From positions 1 through 45,585 of the forward strand of contig CAIOJR010000234.1 in NCBI GenBank assembly GCA_903858685.1: a DNA stretch of 45,585 nt, read 5' to 3'. Each line of letters starts with the position of its first letter. Position 1 is the first letter of the stretch. This document shows positions 25,672 through 32,999 of the stretch, one piece after another. The stretch is from an uncultured Caulobacterales bacterium (GTDB lineage Bacteria > Pseudomonadota > Alphaproteobacteria > Caulobacterales > Caulobacteraceae). The notes beneath the pieces were generated by a model. It was not told where the DNA came from and made no database searches. It saw only the letters and a program-made list of their open reading frames with translations. Made by a program: the position numbers and the translations under genes.

Positions 25672-28074
25672 ATGTCGGACAAGAAGGACGACCCGAAAGC
25701 AGGGCGCAAAGGGCTGGACCGGCGCTCCCTTCTGATCGGCGGCGGACTGGGCGCTGGCGGCGCGGCGGCTCTGGCGGCCGGCGGCGGCGCGATCAAGCAG
25801 GCGACCGCGCCATTTGTCGCGCAAAAGGCGGTCAAGGCGGGCGAGGCTCCGCAGGTCGCCCTGTCCTATACTGACAGCCATCCAGCGCTCGAAAGCGTCA
25901 GACAGGCCCCCAGGGGCGCGCCCAACATCGTGGTCATCATTCTGGACGATGTGGGCTATGCTGATCTGGGTTGCTATGGCGGCGACATCCAGACCCCGGC
26001 GATGGACGCGCTGGCGGGCAAGGGGCTGCGCTACGCAAATTTCCGCACCACCGCCATGTGCTCCTGCACGCGCGCTTCATTGCTGACCGGACTGAACCAC
26101 CATTCTGCAGGCATGGGCTGGCTGGCCGATATTGACAGCGGCTATCCAGGTTATCGCGGCGACCTGACCCGCGACGCCGCGACCATCGCCGAAGTGTTGA
26201 AGGACGCCGGATGGTCCACCTTCCTGGTCGGCAAGTGGCATGTCAATAATGTGGAGAGCAACGGCCCCGCCGGTCCATTCCACAACTGGCCGACCAATCG
26301 CGGCTTTGAGCGCGCCTATTGGTATCAGGGCCATTCGACGGACTATTTCCGCCCCGGCGCGCTCTTTGATGGACTGACCCCCGTCACCCCGCCCGAGCGC
26401 GACGACTATTATGTCACCGACGATCTGACCGATAACGCCATCCGCTTTGTGCGGACCCAGAAGGCGGCCGCGCCGGAAAAGCCGTTCTTCCTGCAACTGG
26501 CCTTTTCAGGCGCCCATTCGCCCCTGCATGCCCGGGCGCAGGATCGCGACCTCTATCAGGGCAAGTTCGACAAGGGGTGGGACGCGGTGCGGCGCGAGCG
26601 GCTGGAGCGCCAGAAGGCGCTCGGCGTGGTGGACGCATCGACCGAACTTCCGCCCCTGTCCTTCGGCGCCGATCCCTGGGACAGCCTCACCCCACAGCAG
26701 CGCAAGATCTATGCGCGCTATATGGAGGTCTATGCCGGCGTCATCACAGCCGTTGACCGCAATATAGGTCGGCTGATGACGGAACTGGACGAGATGGGCG
26801 AGCGGGACAACACGCTGGTCATGGTGTTTTCCGACAATGGCGGCTCGGCGGAGGGCACGCCGACCGGCACGCCCAACATCTTCGCCGCCGCCCTTGGGGG
26901 GGCCGTGCCGCTGGACGAGGTGGAAAAGCTTCTGCCGATCATGGGCGAGAACGGCACCTTCCCCCACTATCCGATTGGCTGGACCAACGCCTCCAACACG
27001 CCTTACCGGCTCTATAAACAGTACACCAATCTGGGCGGGGTGGCCGACCCCCTGATCGTGTCCTGGCCCAAACGGATCGCCGAGCATGGCGCGGTCCGCA
27101 AACAGTTCGTCCATGTGGTGGACCTGTTTCCGACGCTTCTGGAGGCGGCCGGCGTCCAGCGCCCCGCCACCTATCAGGGTCGACCGCAAAAGCCGCTGGA
27201 AGGCGCCAGCGCCCTGTCCACCTTCGGCTCTCCCGCCGCGCCCACCCGGACCGAGCAATATTACGAGCTGGGCGGCTTTCGCGCCTATCAGGACGGAAAC
27301 TGGCGGCTGGTCGCAGTCCACAAGCGTGGCCAGACCTTCGAGACCGACCACTGGGCGCTCTTCGACACCAGGACAGATCCGACCGAACTGCATGATGTGT
27401 CCGACAAGCATCCCGAGATCGCCAAGGCCATTTTGAGCAAGTGGTTCGCCGCCGCTGCGAAGTATGATGTCCTGCCGCTCGACGACCGCAATCTCGTGAT
27501 CAAGATGATGCAGCAGCGCATGCGCAACATGCGTCCGCACTGGGCGTTCCGCCCGCCGGTCGACGTCATCGCCAATGATGTCGCCCCGTTTGTCTGCGGT
27601 CAGGACCATGTGATCGACGTGGAATTTGACCGACCGGCGAACGTCCGCGACGGGGTTCTGGTCAGCCACGGCTCGGCCCCCGCAGGCTACACCCTCTATC
27701 TGAAGAACGGACGGCTCTATTATGAATCGAGCATGATCCCGTGGCGGGACGTGATCGACGCCGGTCCCTTGCCCTCAGGCCGGGTCAAGGTGCGCTATCA
27801 GCAAAAGATGAAGGTGCGGCCGTTCGAGGGCTCCGGCCTCATCTTCGTCAATGGCGAACAGCGCGCGGAGCACGTGTTCGCCAAGGTGATCGCCACCGCA
27901 AGCTATGACGGATTCGCCATCGGCTCGGACCCCGGCAATCAGGTGTCGACGGCCTATCATGGCGCCAATCCCTATCCGGCCGCCATACATCATGTGACCA
28001 TAGACGTGCAGGCGCACCCGCCGACCGTGCAGGAGACCCTGCGCTTCATGCGTCAGATGAAAATCAATGTCTGA
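25672..28074 (+). CDS. Large Tat-type arylsulfatase with altered maturation motif
   Basis: The 800-residue sulfatase has a twin-arginine signal (GLDRRSLLIGGG near 14-25 and an Ala/Gly-rich core to about 40), so it should reach the periplasm folded. The catalytic core has Asp92/Asp93 (ILDDVGYADLGCYGG), GKWHVNN near 186 and VFSDNGGSAEG near 385. The maturation motif is CSCTRASLLTG: Cys130 is in the formylglycine position and Arg134 is present, but the usual Pro at 132 is Cys. The core runs to about residue 620 and is followed by a beta-rich C-terminal domain typical of 780-residue AtsA/AtsD-like enzymes. GGAGG lies six bases before the ATG. The substrate is unknown; nearby genes suggest a sulfated alcohol. 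It converges on the tetR gene. Confidence 0.9.
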   Translation: MSDKKDDPKAGRKGLDRRSLLIGGGLGAGGAAALAAGGGAIKQATAPFVAQKAVKAGEAPQVALSYTDSHPALESVRQAPRGAPNIVVIILDDVGYADLGCYGGDIQTPAMDALAGKGLRYANFRTTAMCSCTRASLLTGLNHHSAGMGWLADIDSGYPGYRGDLTRDAATIAEVLKDAGWSTFLVGKWHVNNVESNGPAGPFHNWPTNRGFERAYWYQGHSTDYFRPGALFDGLTPVTPPERDDYYVTDDLTDNAIRFVRTQKAAAPEKPFFLQLAFSGAHSPLHARAQDRDLYQGKFDKGWDAVRRERLERQKALGVVDASTELPPLSFGADPWDSLTPQQRKIYARYMEVYAGVITAVDRNIGRLMTELDEMGERDNTLVMVFSDNGGSAEGTPTGTPNIFAAALGGAVPLDEVEKLLPIMGENGTFPHYPIGWTNASNTPYRLYKQYTNLGGVADPLIVSWPKRIAEHGAVRKQFVHVVDLFPTLLEAAGVQRPATYQGRPQKPLEGASALSTFGSPAAPTRTEQYYELGGFRAYQDGNWRLVAVHKRGQTFETDHWALFDTRTDPTELHDVSDKHPEIAKAILSKWFAAAAKYDVLPLDDRNLVIKMMQQRMRNMRPHWAFRPPVDVIANDVAPFVCGQDHVIDVEFDRPANVRDGVLVSHGSAPAGYTLYLKNGRLYYESSMIPWRDVIDAGPLPSGRVKVRYQQKMKVRPFEGSGLIFVNGEQRAEHVFAKVIATASYDGFAIGSDPGNQVSTAYHGANPYPAAIHHVTIDVQAHPPTVQETLRFMRQMKINV

Positions 28075-28098
28075 GGCCTTGCGCGAGCCGCCCGCGTC

Positions 28099-28698
28099 TC
28101 AGCGGATCAGAGCGGCGACGGTCGATCGGACCACCTGACGGGCCCGATCGGCTGAAAGCCTCTGGTCCAACCGCAGCCTGATCCAGCTGTCGACGCTCAT
28201 GACCAGATCCAGCGCCTCAACAAGATCAGGATCCAGATTATCGGGCAGCACGCCCGTCAGCACGCCGCGCAGCGTCCTGACCAGCATGTCATTTTGCTGT
28301 TGCAGCACCTCAGACCGGTGGCGGTGCATGGTCCCTGCGCGACGATAGGGCATGATCTGATCAAACAGATCCGCCCGCCGATCGATCAGGCTGAAGAGGC
28401 GTTCCCGCCAGTTCTCCCCCGCCAAGGGCGCAGCGGCGGTAGCGCGAAGACGGGTCTCGATTTCTTCGCCGATCTCCTGCCGAAGTCCCTCCATGTCCTT
28501 GAAATGACGAAAGACGCTGCGAAGGCCAACCTGGGCGCGGTCGGCGACGGCCTCAGCGCTCGGCTCCAGATCGCCCGCCGCCACCAGCTCCAACAGGGCC
28601 GCGATGATGCGACGGCGACTGCCCTCCGACCTCAGGCGGCGACCATCGGGGCGCTCGTCTGTCTCAGGCGAGGAGGGCGCATTGACTGGTGCGGACAT
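28099..28698 (-). CDS. TetR-family transcriptional regulator
   Basis: The product is 199 residues. The N-terminal helix-turn-helix spans about residues 22-70 (GSRRRIIAALLELVAAGDLE, AVADRAQVGLRSVFRHFKD), and the C-terminal ligand-binding and dimer domain is helical with few conserved residues. TetR proteins are usually repressors released by a small ligand, often a substrate of the nearby pathway. GAGGGAG lies about nine bases before the ATG at 28698. The gene is the last of the minus-strand group GST-FGE-tetR and lies 14 bases after the FGE stop. A candidate operator shared by three nearby or related promoters is at 30941-30954; the link to this regulator is inference. Confidence 0.85.
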   Translation of the reverse strand: MSAPVNAPSSPETDERPDGRRLRSEGSRRRIIAALLELVAAGDLEPSAEAVADRAQVGLRSVFRHFKDMEGLRQEIGEEIETRLRATAAAPLAGENWRERLFSLIDRRADLFDQIMPYRRAGTMHRHRSEVLQQQNDMLVRTLRGVLTGVLPDNLDPDLVEALDLVMSVDSWIRLRLDQRLSADRARQVVRSTVAALIR

Positions 28699-28712
28699 TA
28701 TGAACAGCTCCC

Positions 28713-29819
28713 TCACCGGCGTCCGGCATTTGGCTTCACCAGCCCACGAAAGACCGTCCTGAAACCAATATGCGAAGCCCCTCCATCGGGAGGGCCGTCT
28801 GTTCGCGCCGCTGGTCTATAGCGATAACAATATTCGTCCGAACACAAGAACGAGCCGCCCTTTATCACGTGGCGCGCAATATTGTGATGAGCGGGATCAA
28901 GACTGGCGATTTCAGGCGTCCCGCCCTGCGCTACACCCGCGCCGGGACCTGCTGGATCAAACAGATCAGTGGTCCACTGCCAGACATTGCCCGCCATGTC
29001 ATAGAGCCCATAGCCGTTGGGCGCGAAACAGCCCACGGGCGAGGGGCCGGCCTTGAAGCCGTCGCGTCCGGCGTCCTCCACCGGGAAGACCCCCTGCCAC
29101 GTATTGGCGCGGGGCTGGCTCTGGCCGGGCGGGTCGTCGCCCCACACATAACGCTTGTCCGACAGCCCCCCACGGGCGGCATATTCCCACTCCGCCTCGC
29201 TGGGCAGGTCGCGACCCAGCCAATGGGCGTAGGCGAGCGCATCCTCATAAGCGACATGAACAACGGGAAAGGCGCCCAGTCCTTCAATCGTGGAGTCAGG
29301 GCCCCAAGGGTGTCGCCAGTTTGCACCGGGCATGACCCGCCACCACTGGCTGGGATCATTCAGATCAACCCTGCCCTTCGCGCCGACAAAGACAAGCGAT
29401 GCGGGACGGCGCTGTTCCTGGGTCAGGCCAGGATATTTCACCCCGTCCAGAGGCCGCTCAGCCAGGGTGCGATAACCCGTCGCCGTGACGAAACGGGCGA
29501 ACTGAGCGTTGGTGACATCGGTCGGATCGATCCAGAAGCCCGCCACCCGCACGCTGTGGGCCGGCCCCTCCTCCGGTCTCACCGGAACCGCGCCCATATT
29601 GAAGCGCGCGCCGCGAATATGGACCATGCCCAGGGTCGGTCGCGCGGGATCGGGCATGACCGGCACGCCACGCAGGCAGGATGTGCGCGAAGGAGCAGGC
29701 CTTTGCACCGCCTGGCGACTGCACGCGCCCAGCAGCAGCCCACCCAGCGTCAGGGCGACCACGACCCGAAGGGCCGCCGCCAGGGCGCTGGTGCGGCGAT
29801 CAGTTTGACGATTTATCAC
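28713..29819 (-). CDS. Formylglycine-generating enzyme family protein with lipoprotein signal
   Basis: The 368-residue protein has a lipoprotein signal (VVVALTLGGLLLGAC) with lipobox Cys33, so it should be membrane-anchored outside the cytoplasm. The SUMF1/FGE domain runs from about residue 60 to the end: GARFNMGAVPVRPEEGP, FWIDPTDVTNAQFARFV, LPSEAEWEYAARGG, NGYGLYDMAGNVWQW and GGSFLCSDEYCYRYRPAA. The last motif holds Cys326 and Cys331, spaced exactly as the copper-binding catalytic pair of true FGE (Cys336/Cys341 in the human enzyme), so oxidation of a sulfatase Cys to formylglycine is likely. Bacterial FGE is normally cytoplasmic; the export signal is unusual. Start is a GTG at 29819 with GGAG five bases upstream. 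It lies between the GST-like gene and tetR. Confidence 0.88.
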   Translation of the reverse strand: MINRQTDRRTSALAAALRVVVALTLGGLLLGACSRQAVQRPAPSRTSCLRGVPVMPDPARPTLGMVHIRGARFNMGAVPVRPEEGPAHSVRVAGFWIDPTDVTNAQFARFVTATGYRTLAERPLDGVKYPGLTQEQRRPASLVFVGAKGRVDLNDPSQWWRVMPGANWRHPWGPDSTIEGLGAFPVVHVAYEDALAYAHWLGRDLPSEAEWEYAARGGLSDKRYVWGDDPPGQSQPRANTWQGVFPVEDAGRDGFKAGPSPVGCFAPNGYGLYDMAGNVWQWTTDLFDPAGPGAGVAQGGTPEIASLDPAHHNIARHVIKGGSFLCSDEYCYRYRPAARTDGPPDGGASHIGFRTVFRGLVKPNAGRR

Positions 29820-29877
29820 TTCAACTCCGGTCGGACAGTTCAGCGCGCCCCACGCCAGTCCTTAGATACGGCGCGCC

Positions 29878-30909
29878 TTACAGATCCGCAAACAGGACCT
29901 CGCAGCCGGTTCCCGCCATAGCCGCCCGGGCCGCATCACGATCCGTCCCGGTCAGGGCGCGATAGTCCTCACGCAACCAGTTCAGGCACTTGGCGTGATA
30001 GGGGAAGGAATGCTGCACCCATTGGCGCCCGTCGATCTCGGTCTCGACCCTGTCCGCCCCCGTTTGCAGAGCCTGTGCATTGGCGAGCAGAAGGGGTGCG
30101 TAGACACGGCCGATCTCGCACAACAGGTCGCGAGTCGTGGCCGGCAGGGCCGCCGGGTCCAGCCAGTCCGACCCCTCCGGCTCCAGACCCGACAGATCCT
30201 CCATGGTCGCAACCCAGGCCACGACGCGCGGGGCGCTCTCAGTCGCCAGAGCCATGGGGGTGGGATCGAAATGCGCCAGTTGGGTCATCTGTCCGTAGAC
30301 GCCGAAATCGCCCGAACCCGGTCGCGCGCCCAGCAGAAAGGCGTGGCTGGCGAAATGGCGGTCCAGGATATCCAGAACGCGACCATAGCTATGCTCTATG
30401 GTGTCCGCCGTGATGTCATTGGAGCCGACAAAGCGCAGACGCCCGATCTGACGCTCCGAGAACACCTTCCCCATGGCAGCCAACTCATCATCCGACAGGG
30501 GCTTGTCCATCCAGTTCGGCAGCACGGTCGCGGACTTCCGGATGTCGGCGGCGTAATGCCAGCGATAGTGGAACATGCACTTGGTCAGCCACTCGTCGCC
30601 ATAGTCCTCGATCAGGGCGTCGATAAAGGCCAGCGCGGGATTGGCCGGAATGACCGGGCGCGCGCCAAAGCTTCGCTCCAGCCTGCGGATGATCGGGCTG
30701 GAATCGGTCACGGCCTGCAAGTCGCCGGCTTCATCTGGCAGATAGAAGGTAGGCAGCAGGCGAACCTTCGGCGCCGGCAGGCCTGTCAGGCGGCGCGAAC
30801 CCGCAAGAAACCGGTAGGCGATGCGCCTGTAGCGCAAAACCGCCAGCATCTTGCGGGTATAGGGCGATCCGGGCGACCCGCTCAGGGTCAGGGGCTGATC
30901 GATGCTCAT
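29878..30909 (-). CDS. Glutathione S-transferase-like protein
   Basis: The product is 343 residues, longer than classical GSTs (about 200-230). The N-terminal thioredoxin-like GST domain carries SGSPGSPYTRKMLAVLRYRRI (residues 10-30) with the Ser/Tyr-type active-site loop, and LPTFYLPDEAGDLQAVTDSS, which includes the gamma-Glu binding Asp-Ser, near 52-71. The all-helical second domain follows, with ARPGSGDFGVYGQMTQL near 215, as in other GST C-domains, and a C-terminal extension of about 80 residues. Its role could be glutathione conjugation, isomerisation or detoxification of a catabolic intermediate. GGAGG lies five bases before the ATG. It is the first gene of a likely GST-FGE-tetR transcript. 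Only the GST assignment is firm. Confidence 0.78.
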   Translation of the reverse strand: MSIDQPLTLSGSPGSPYTRKMLAVLRYRRIAYRFLAGSRRLTGLPAPKVRLLPTFYLPDEAGDLQAVTDSSPIIRRLERSFGARPVIPANPALAFIDALIEDYGDEWLTKCMFHYRWHYAADIRKSATVLPNWMDKPLSDDELAAMGKVFSERQIGRLRFVGSNDITADTIEHSYGRVLDILDRHFASHAFLLGARPGSGDFGVYGQMTQLAHFDPTPMALATESAPRVVAWVATMEDLSGLEPEGSDWLDPAALPATTRDLLCEIGRVYAPLLLANAQALQTGADRVETEIDGRQWVQHSFPYHAKCLNWLREDYRALTGTDRDAARAAMAGTGCEVLFADL

Positions 30910-30940
30910 GGCGTCCTCCGTCGTCGCGGGCTTGACTGCG

Positions 30941-30954
30941 ATCTATTGACACTT
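30941..30954 (-). promoter_or_regulatory. Shared motif AAGTGTCAATAGAT upstream of the GST/FGE/tetR group
   Basis: On the minus strand this 14-base site ends 32 bases before the GST-like start. It matches 13 of 14 bases of the site upstream of sulfatase 1 (8325-8338) in the same orientation relative to the downstream gene. On the plus strand it reads as part of CTAT-TGACACTT-ATAG, a partly symmetric sequence. Confidence 0.4.
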
Positions 30955-31007
30955 ATAGCGCCAGATTATGCGCCCGGAGTCTACGCCCGTCAGCCCCCGG
31001 CCCCGGA

Positions 31008-32093
31008 TCAGGCGTCGAACACAATGACGGAACGGGCGATCTCGCCGCGCTTCATCTCCACAAAGGCTTCGTTCACGTCGGCAAGGCCGATGCGGCGGCT
31101 GACCAGTTCGTCCAGCTTCAGCTTGCCATTGAGATAGAAGTCGACCAGTCGCGGCATATCCACCGGGAAACGGTTGGAGCCCATGAGCGAGCCCTGAATC
31201 CGCCGCTCGCCCAGGAACATGAAGCCCGGCACCTCGATCGTCTGGCCGATCGGGATCATGCCGATAATATTGGCCGTGCCGCCGCGCGCGGTCATGTGGA
31301 AGGCCTGCTCGGAGGTCTTTTTCAGCCCAACCGCCTCAAAGCTGTGATTGACCCCGCCCCTGGTCAGTTCCTGGACGGCGGCCACCGGATCTGTCTCCGC
31401 CGCACAGATGAAGTCGGTGGCGCCAAAATGCCGGGCCAGATTGGCTTTAGCCGGGGACATGTCGATGGCGATGATGCGCCCGGCGCCGGCAATCGCAGCG
31501 CCATTGATCGCGGCAAGCCCGACGCCGCCGCAGCCAATCACGGCTACCGTCTCGCCCGGCCTGACATTGGAGGTGTGGATGACCGAGCCGACCCCCGTCA
31601 TGACCCCGCAGCCGATCAGGGCGGCGCGATCCAGCGGCATGTCCTTGCGGATCGCCACGCAGGCGTTCTCATGGATAAGCATCTGCTCCGCGAAGGAGGA
31701 CAGGTTGAGGAACTGGCCCATCGGGGCGCCGTCCTGCGTCAGGCGCGTGGCCTGTTCCTCGCCGCGCCGCGTCTCGGCCCCGTCGCACAGGGACAGATGG
31801 CCTGTCACGCAATGGGCGCAGTGGCCGCAGAATGCGGACAGACAGGTGATCACATGGTCGCCCGGCTTGACCGAGCGCACATCGGACCCGACCATCTCGA
31901 CGACACCCGCGCTCTCATGGCCCAGAACCGCCGGCAGCGGATGGGGATAAGAGCCCTCGATGAAATGCAGGTCGGAATGGCACACGCCCGCGGCGACCGT
32001 GCGGATCAGCACCTCGCGCGGGCCGGGCTTGCCGATCTGGACATTTTCAATCTGAAGCGGCTTGCCCACTTCGCGCAATACGGCTGCCTTCAT
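31008..32093 (-). CDS. Zinc-dependent alcohol dehydrogenase (MDR superfamily)
   Basis: The 361-residue protein should oxidise an alcohol to an aldehyde or ketone with NAD(P). Catalytic-zinc ligands are Cys38 and His59 (GVCHSD, GHESAG) and a Cys near 173 (LIGCGVMTG). Structural-zinc ligands are Cys89, Cys92, Cys95 and Cys103 (FCGHCAHCVTGHLSLC). The nucleotide-binding Rossmann motif is AVIGCGGVGLAAINGAAIAG near 195, followed by an Asp (IAIDMSPAK) that favours NAD. It belongs to the class related to class III and aryl-alcohol dehydrogenases. Together with the two sulfatases it could oxidise an alcohol freed from a sulfate ester. It is divergent from the SDR gene at 32254 and lies 98 bases upstream of the GST gene on the same strand. 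Confidence 0.9.
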   Translation of the reverse strand: MKAAVLREVGKPLQIENVQIGKPGPREVLIRTVAAGVCHSDLHFIEGSYPHPLPAVLGHESAGVVEMVGSDVRSVKPGDHVITCLSAFCGHCAHCVTGHLSLCDGAETRRGEEQATRLTQDGAPMGQFLNLSSFAEQMLIHENACVAIRKDMPLDRAALIGCGVMTGVGSVIHTSNVRPGETVAVIGCGGVGLAAINGAAIAGAGRIIAIDMSPAKANLARHFGATDFICAAETDPVAAVQELTRGGVNHSFEAVGLKKTSEQAFHMTARGGTANIIGMIPIGQTIEVPGFMFLGERRIQGSLMGSNRFPVDMPRLVDFYLNGKLKLDELVSRRIGLADVNEAFVEMKRGEIARSVIVFDA

Positions 32094-32198
32094 AGTCGGG
32101 TCTCCATTTCCTCACTGTTGTCGGCGCAACGTCTTGTGGTCGCGTCCGAGCCCCGTTGATTAACCCAGGGTCAGGGTGACAGGCTGGCTGAGCAATGG

Positions 32199-32215
32199 TT
32201 CGGGATCAACCCGAA
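32199..32215. promoter_or_regulatory. Inverted repeat in the divergent ADH/SDR promoter region
   Basis: TTCGGG-ATCAA-CCCGAA is a perfect 6-bp inverted repeat with a 5-base spacer, placed in the 160-base gap that must hold both divergent promoters. It is a candidate operator for coordinated control of the two arms of the catabolic cluster. Confidence 0.4.
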
Positions 32216-32253
32216 ATCCGAAAATAAAGACATCCGGGAGGCTGAAGCGAACC

Positions 32254-32988
32254 ATGAATGACACCGATTTTACCGGCGCAAGGGTGCTGGTGGTGGGCGG
32301 ATCCAGCGGCATCGGCAATGGCGTGGCTCATGCCTTCCGAGCACGCGGCGCACACGTGGCCGTATGGGGCACTCGGCCAAGCGCGCTGGATTATCAGGGC
32401 TCGGACGGTTCCGACCTGACCGGTCTCGACTATGCCTGTGTCGATGTGGGCGATCCAGACGCCATTGAAGCGGCGCCTGCCCCGTTCGACGGGCTGGACG
32501 TGCTGGTCCTGTGTCAGGGCGTCGTGGTCTATTCACGCGGCGAGTTCGAGCGGCCGGGCTGGGACCGGGTCATGGCCGTCAATCTGGACAGCCTGATGCA
32601 CTGCGCCCGCAGGTTCAAGGCCGACCTGTCGGCGGTGCGCGGCTCCATCATCATTGTCAGCTCGATTTCAGGTCTGAAGGCCAATCGCGGCAATCCGGCC
32701 TATGCCGCCTCAAAGGCGGGCGCGATCAGCCTGACCAGGACCCTGGGTCAGGCCTGGGCCGTGGACGGTATCCGCGTCAACGGGCTGGCGCCCGGTCTGG
32801 TGGACACCAAGCTGACCAAGATCACCACTGAAAATCCCAGGCGCAGAGACGGCGCCATCGCCGCCATCCCCGCGGGGCGCATGGGCACGCCAGCCGATAT
32901 GGCCGGTGCGGCCCTGTTTCTCGCCTCCCCCCTCGCCGCCTATGTCAATGGCCACACCCTGGTGGTCGATGGCGGGCTGTCCCTCTGA
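32254..32988 (+). CDS. Short-chain dehydrogenase/reductase (SDR)
   Basis: The 244-residue NAD(P)-dependent oxidoreductase has the cofactor motif VVGGSSGIGNG (about 11-21), a central CQGVV in place of the usual NAG-type motif, catalytic Ser in VSSISG, and Y-x-x-x-K in AYAASKAG near 151. The C-terminal LFLASPLAAYVNGHTLVVDGG is typical of classical SDRs. It should oxidise or reduce an alcohol/ketone pair. The ATG at 32254 is chosen because the SDR fold begins there; GGGAGG is about 13 bases upstream. It is the first gene of the plus-strand group, followed by the crotonase gene after 11 bases. Confidence 0.9.
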   Translation: MNDTDFTGARVLVVGGSSGIGNGVAHAFRARGAHVAVWGTRPSALDYQGSDGSDLTGLDYACVDVGDPDAIEAAPAPFDGLDVLVLCQGVVVYSRGEFERPGWDRVMAVNLDSLMHCARRFKADLSAVRGSIIIVSSISGLKANRGNPAYAASKAGAISLTRTLGQAWAVDGIRVNGLAPGLVDTKLTKITTENPRRRDGAIAAIPAGRMGTPADMAGAALFLASPLAAYVNGHTLVVDGGLSL

Positions 32989-32999
32989 GGAGCTTCACC

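Noticed and set aside
26506-27669. A 387-codon frame antisense to sulfatase 2
   Set aside because: Shadow of the sulfatase coding strand; no domain and no start signal.
25672-29819. Idea that the lipoprotein FGE matures the adjacent Tat sulfatase in the periplasm
   Set aside because: Tat exports folded proteins, whereas FGE acts on unfolded Cys motifs, so this pairing conflicts with known biology unless one signal is misread. Kept only as an open question in the findings.
30930-30960. TTGACT-N16-TATAGC as a plus-strand promoter
   Set aside because: No plus-strand gene follows; both flanking genes are on the minus strand. The AT-rich part overlaps the shared motif instead.
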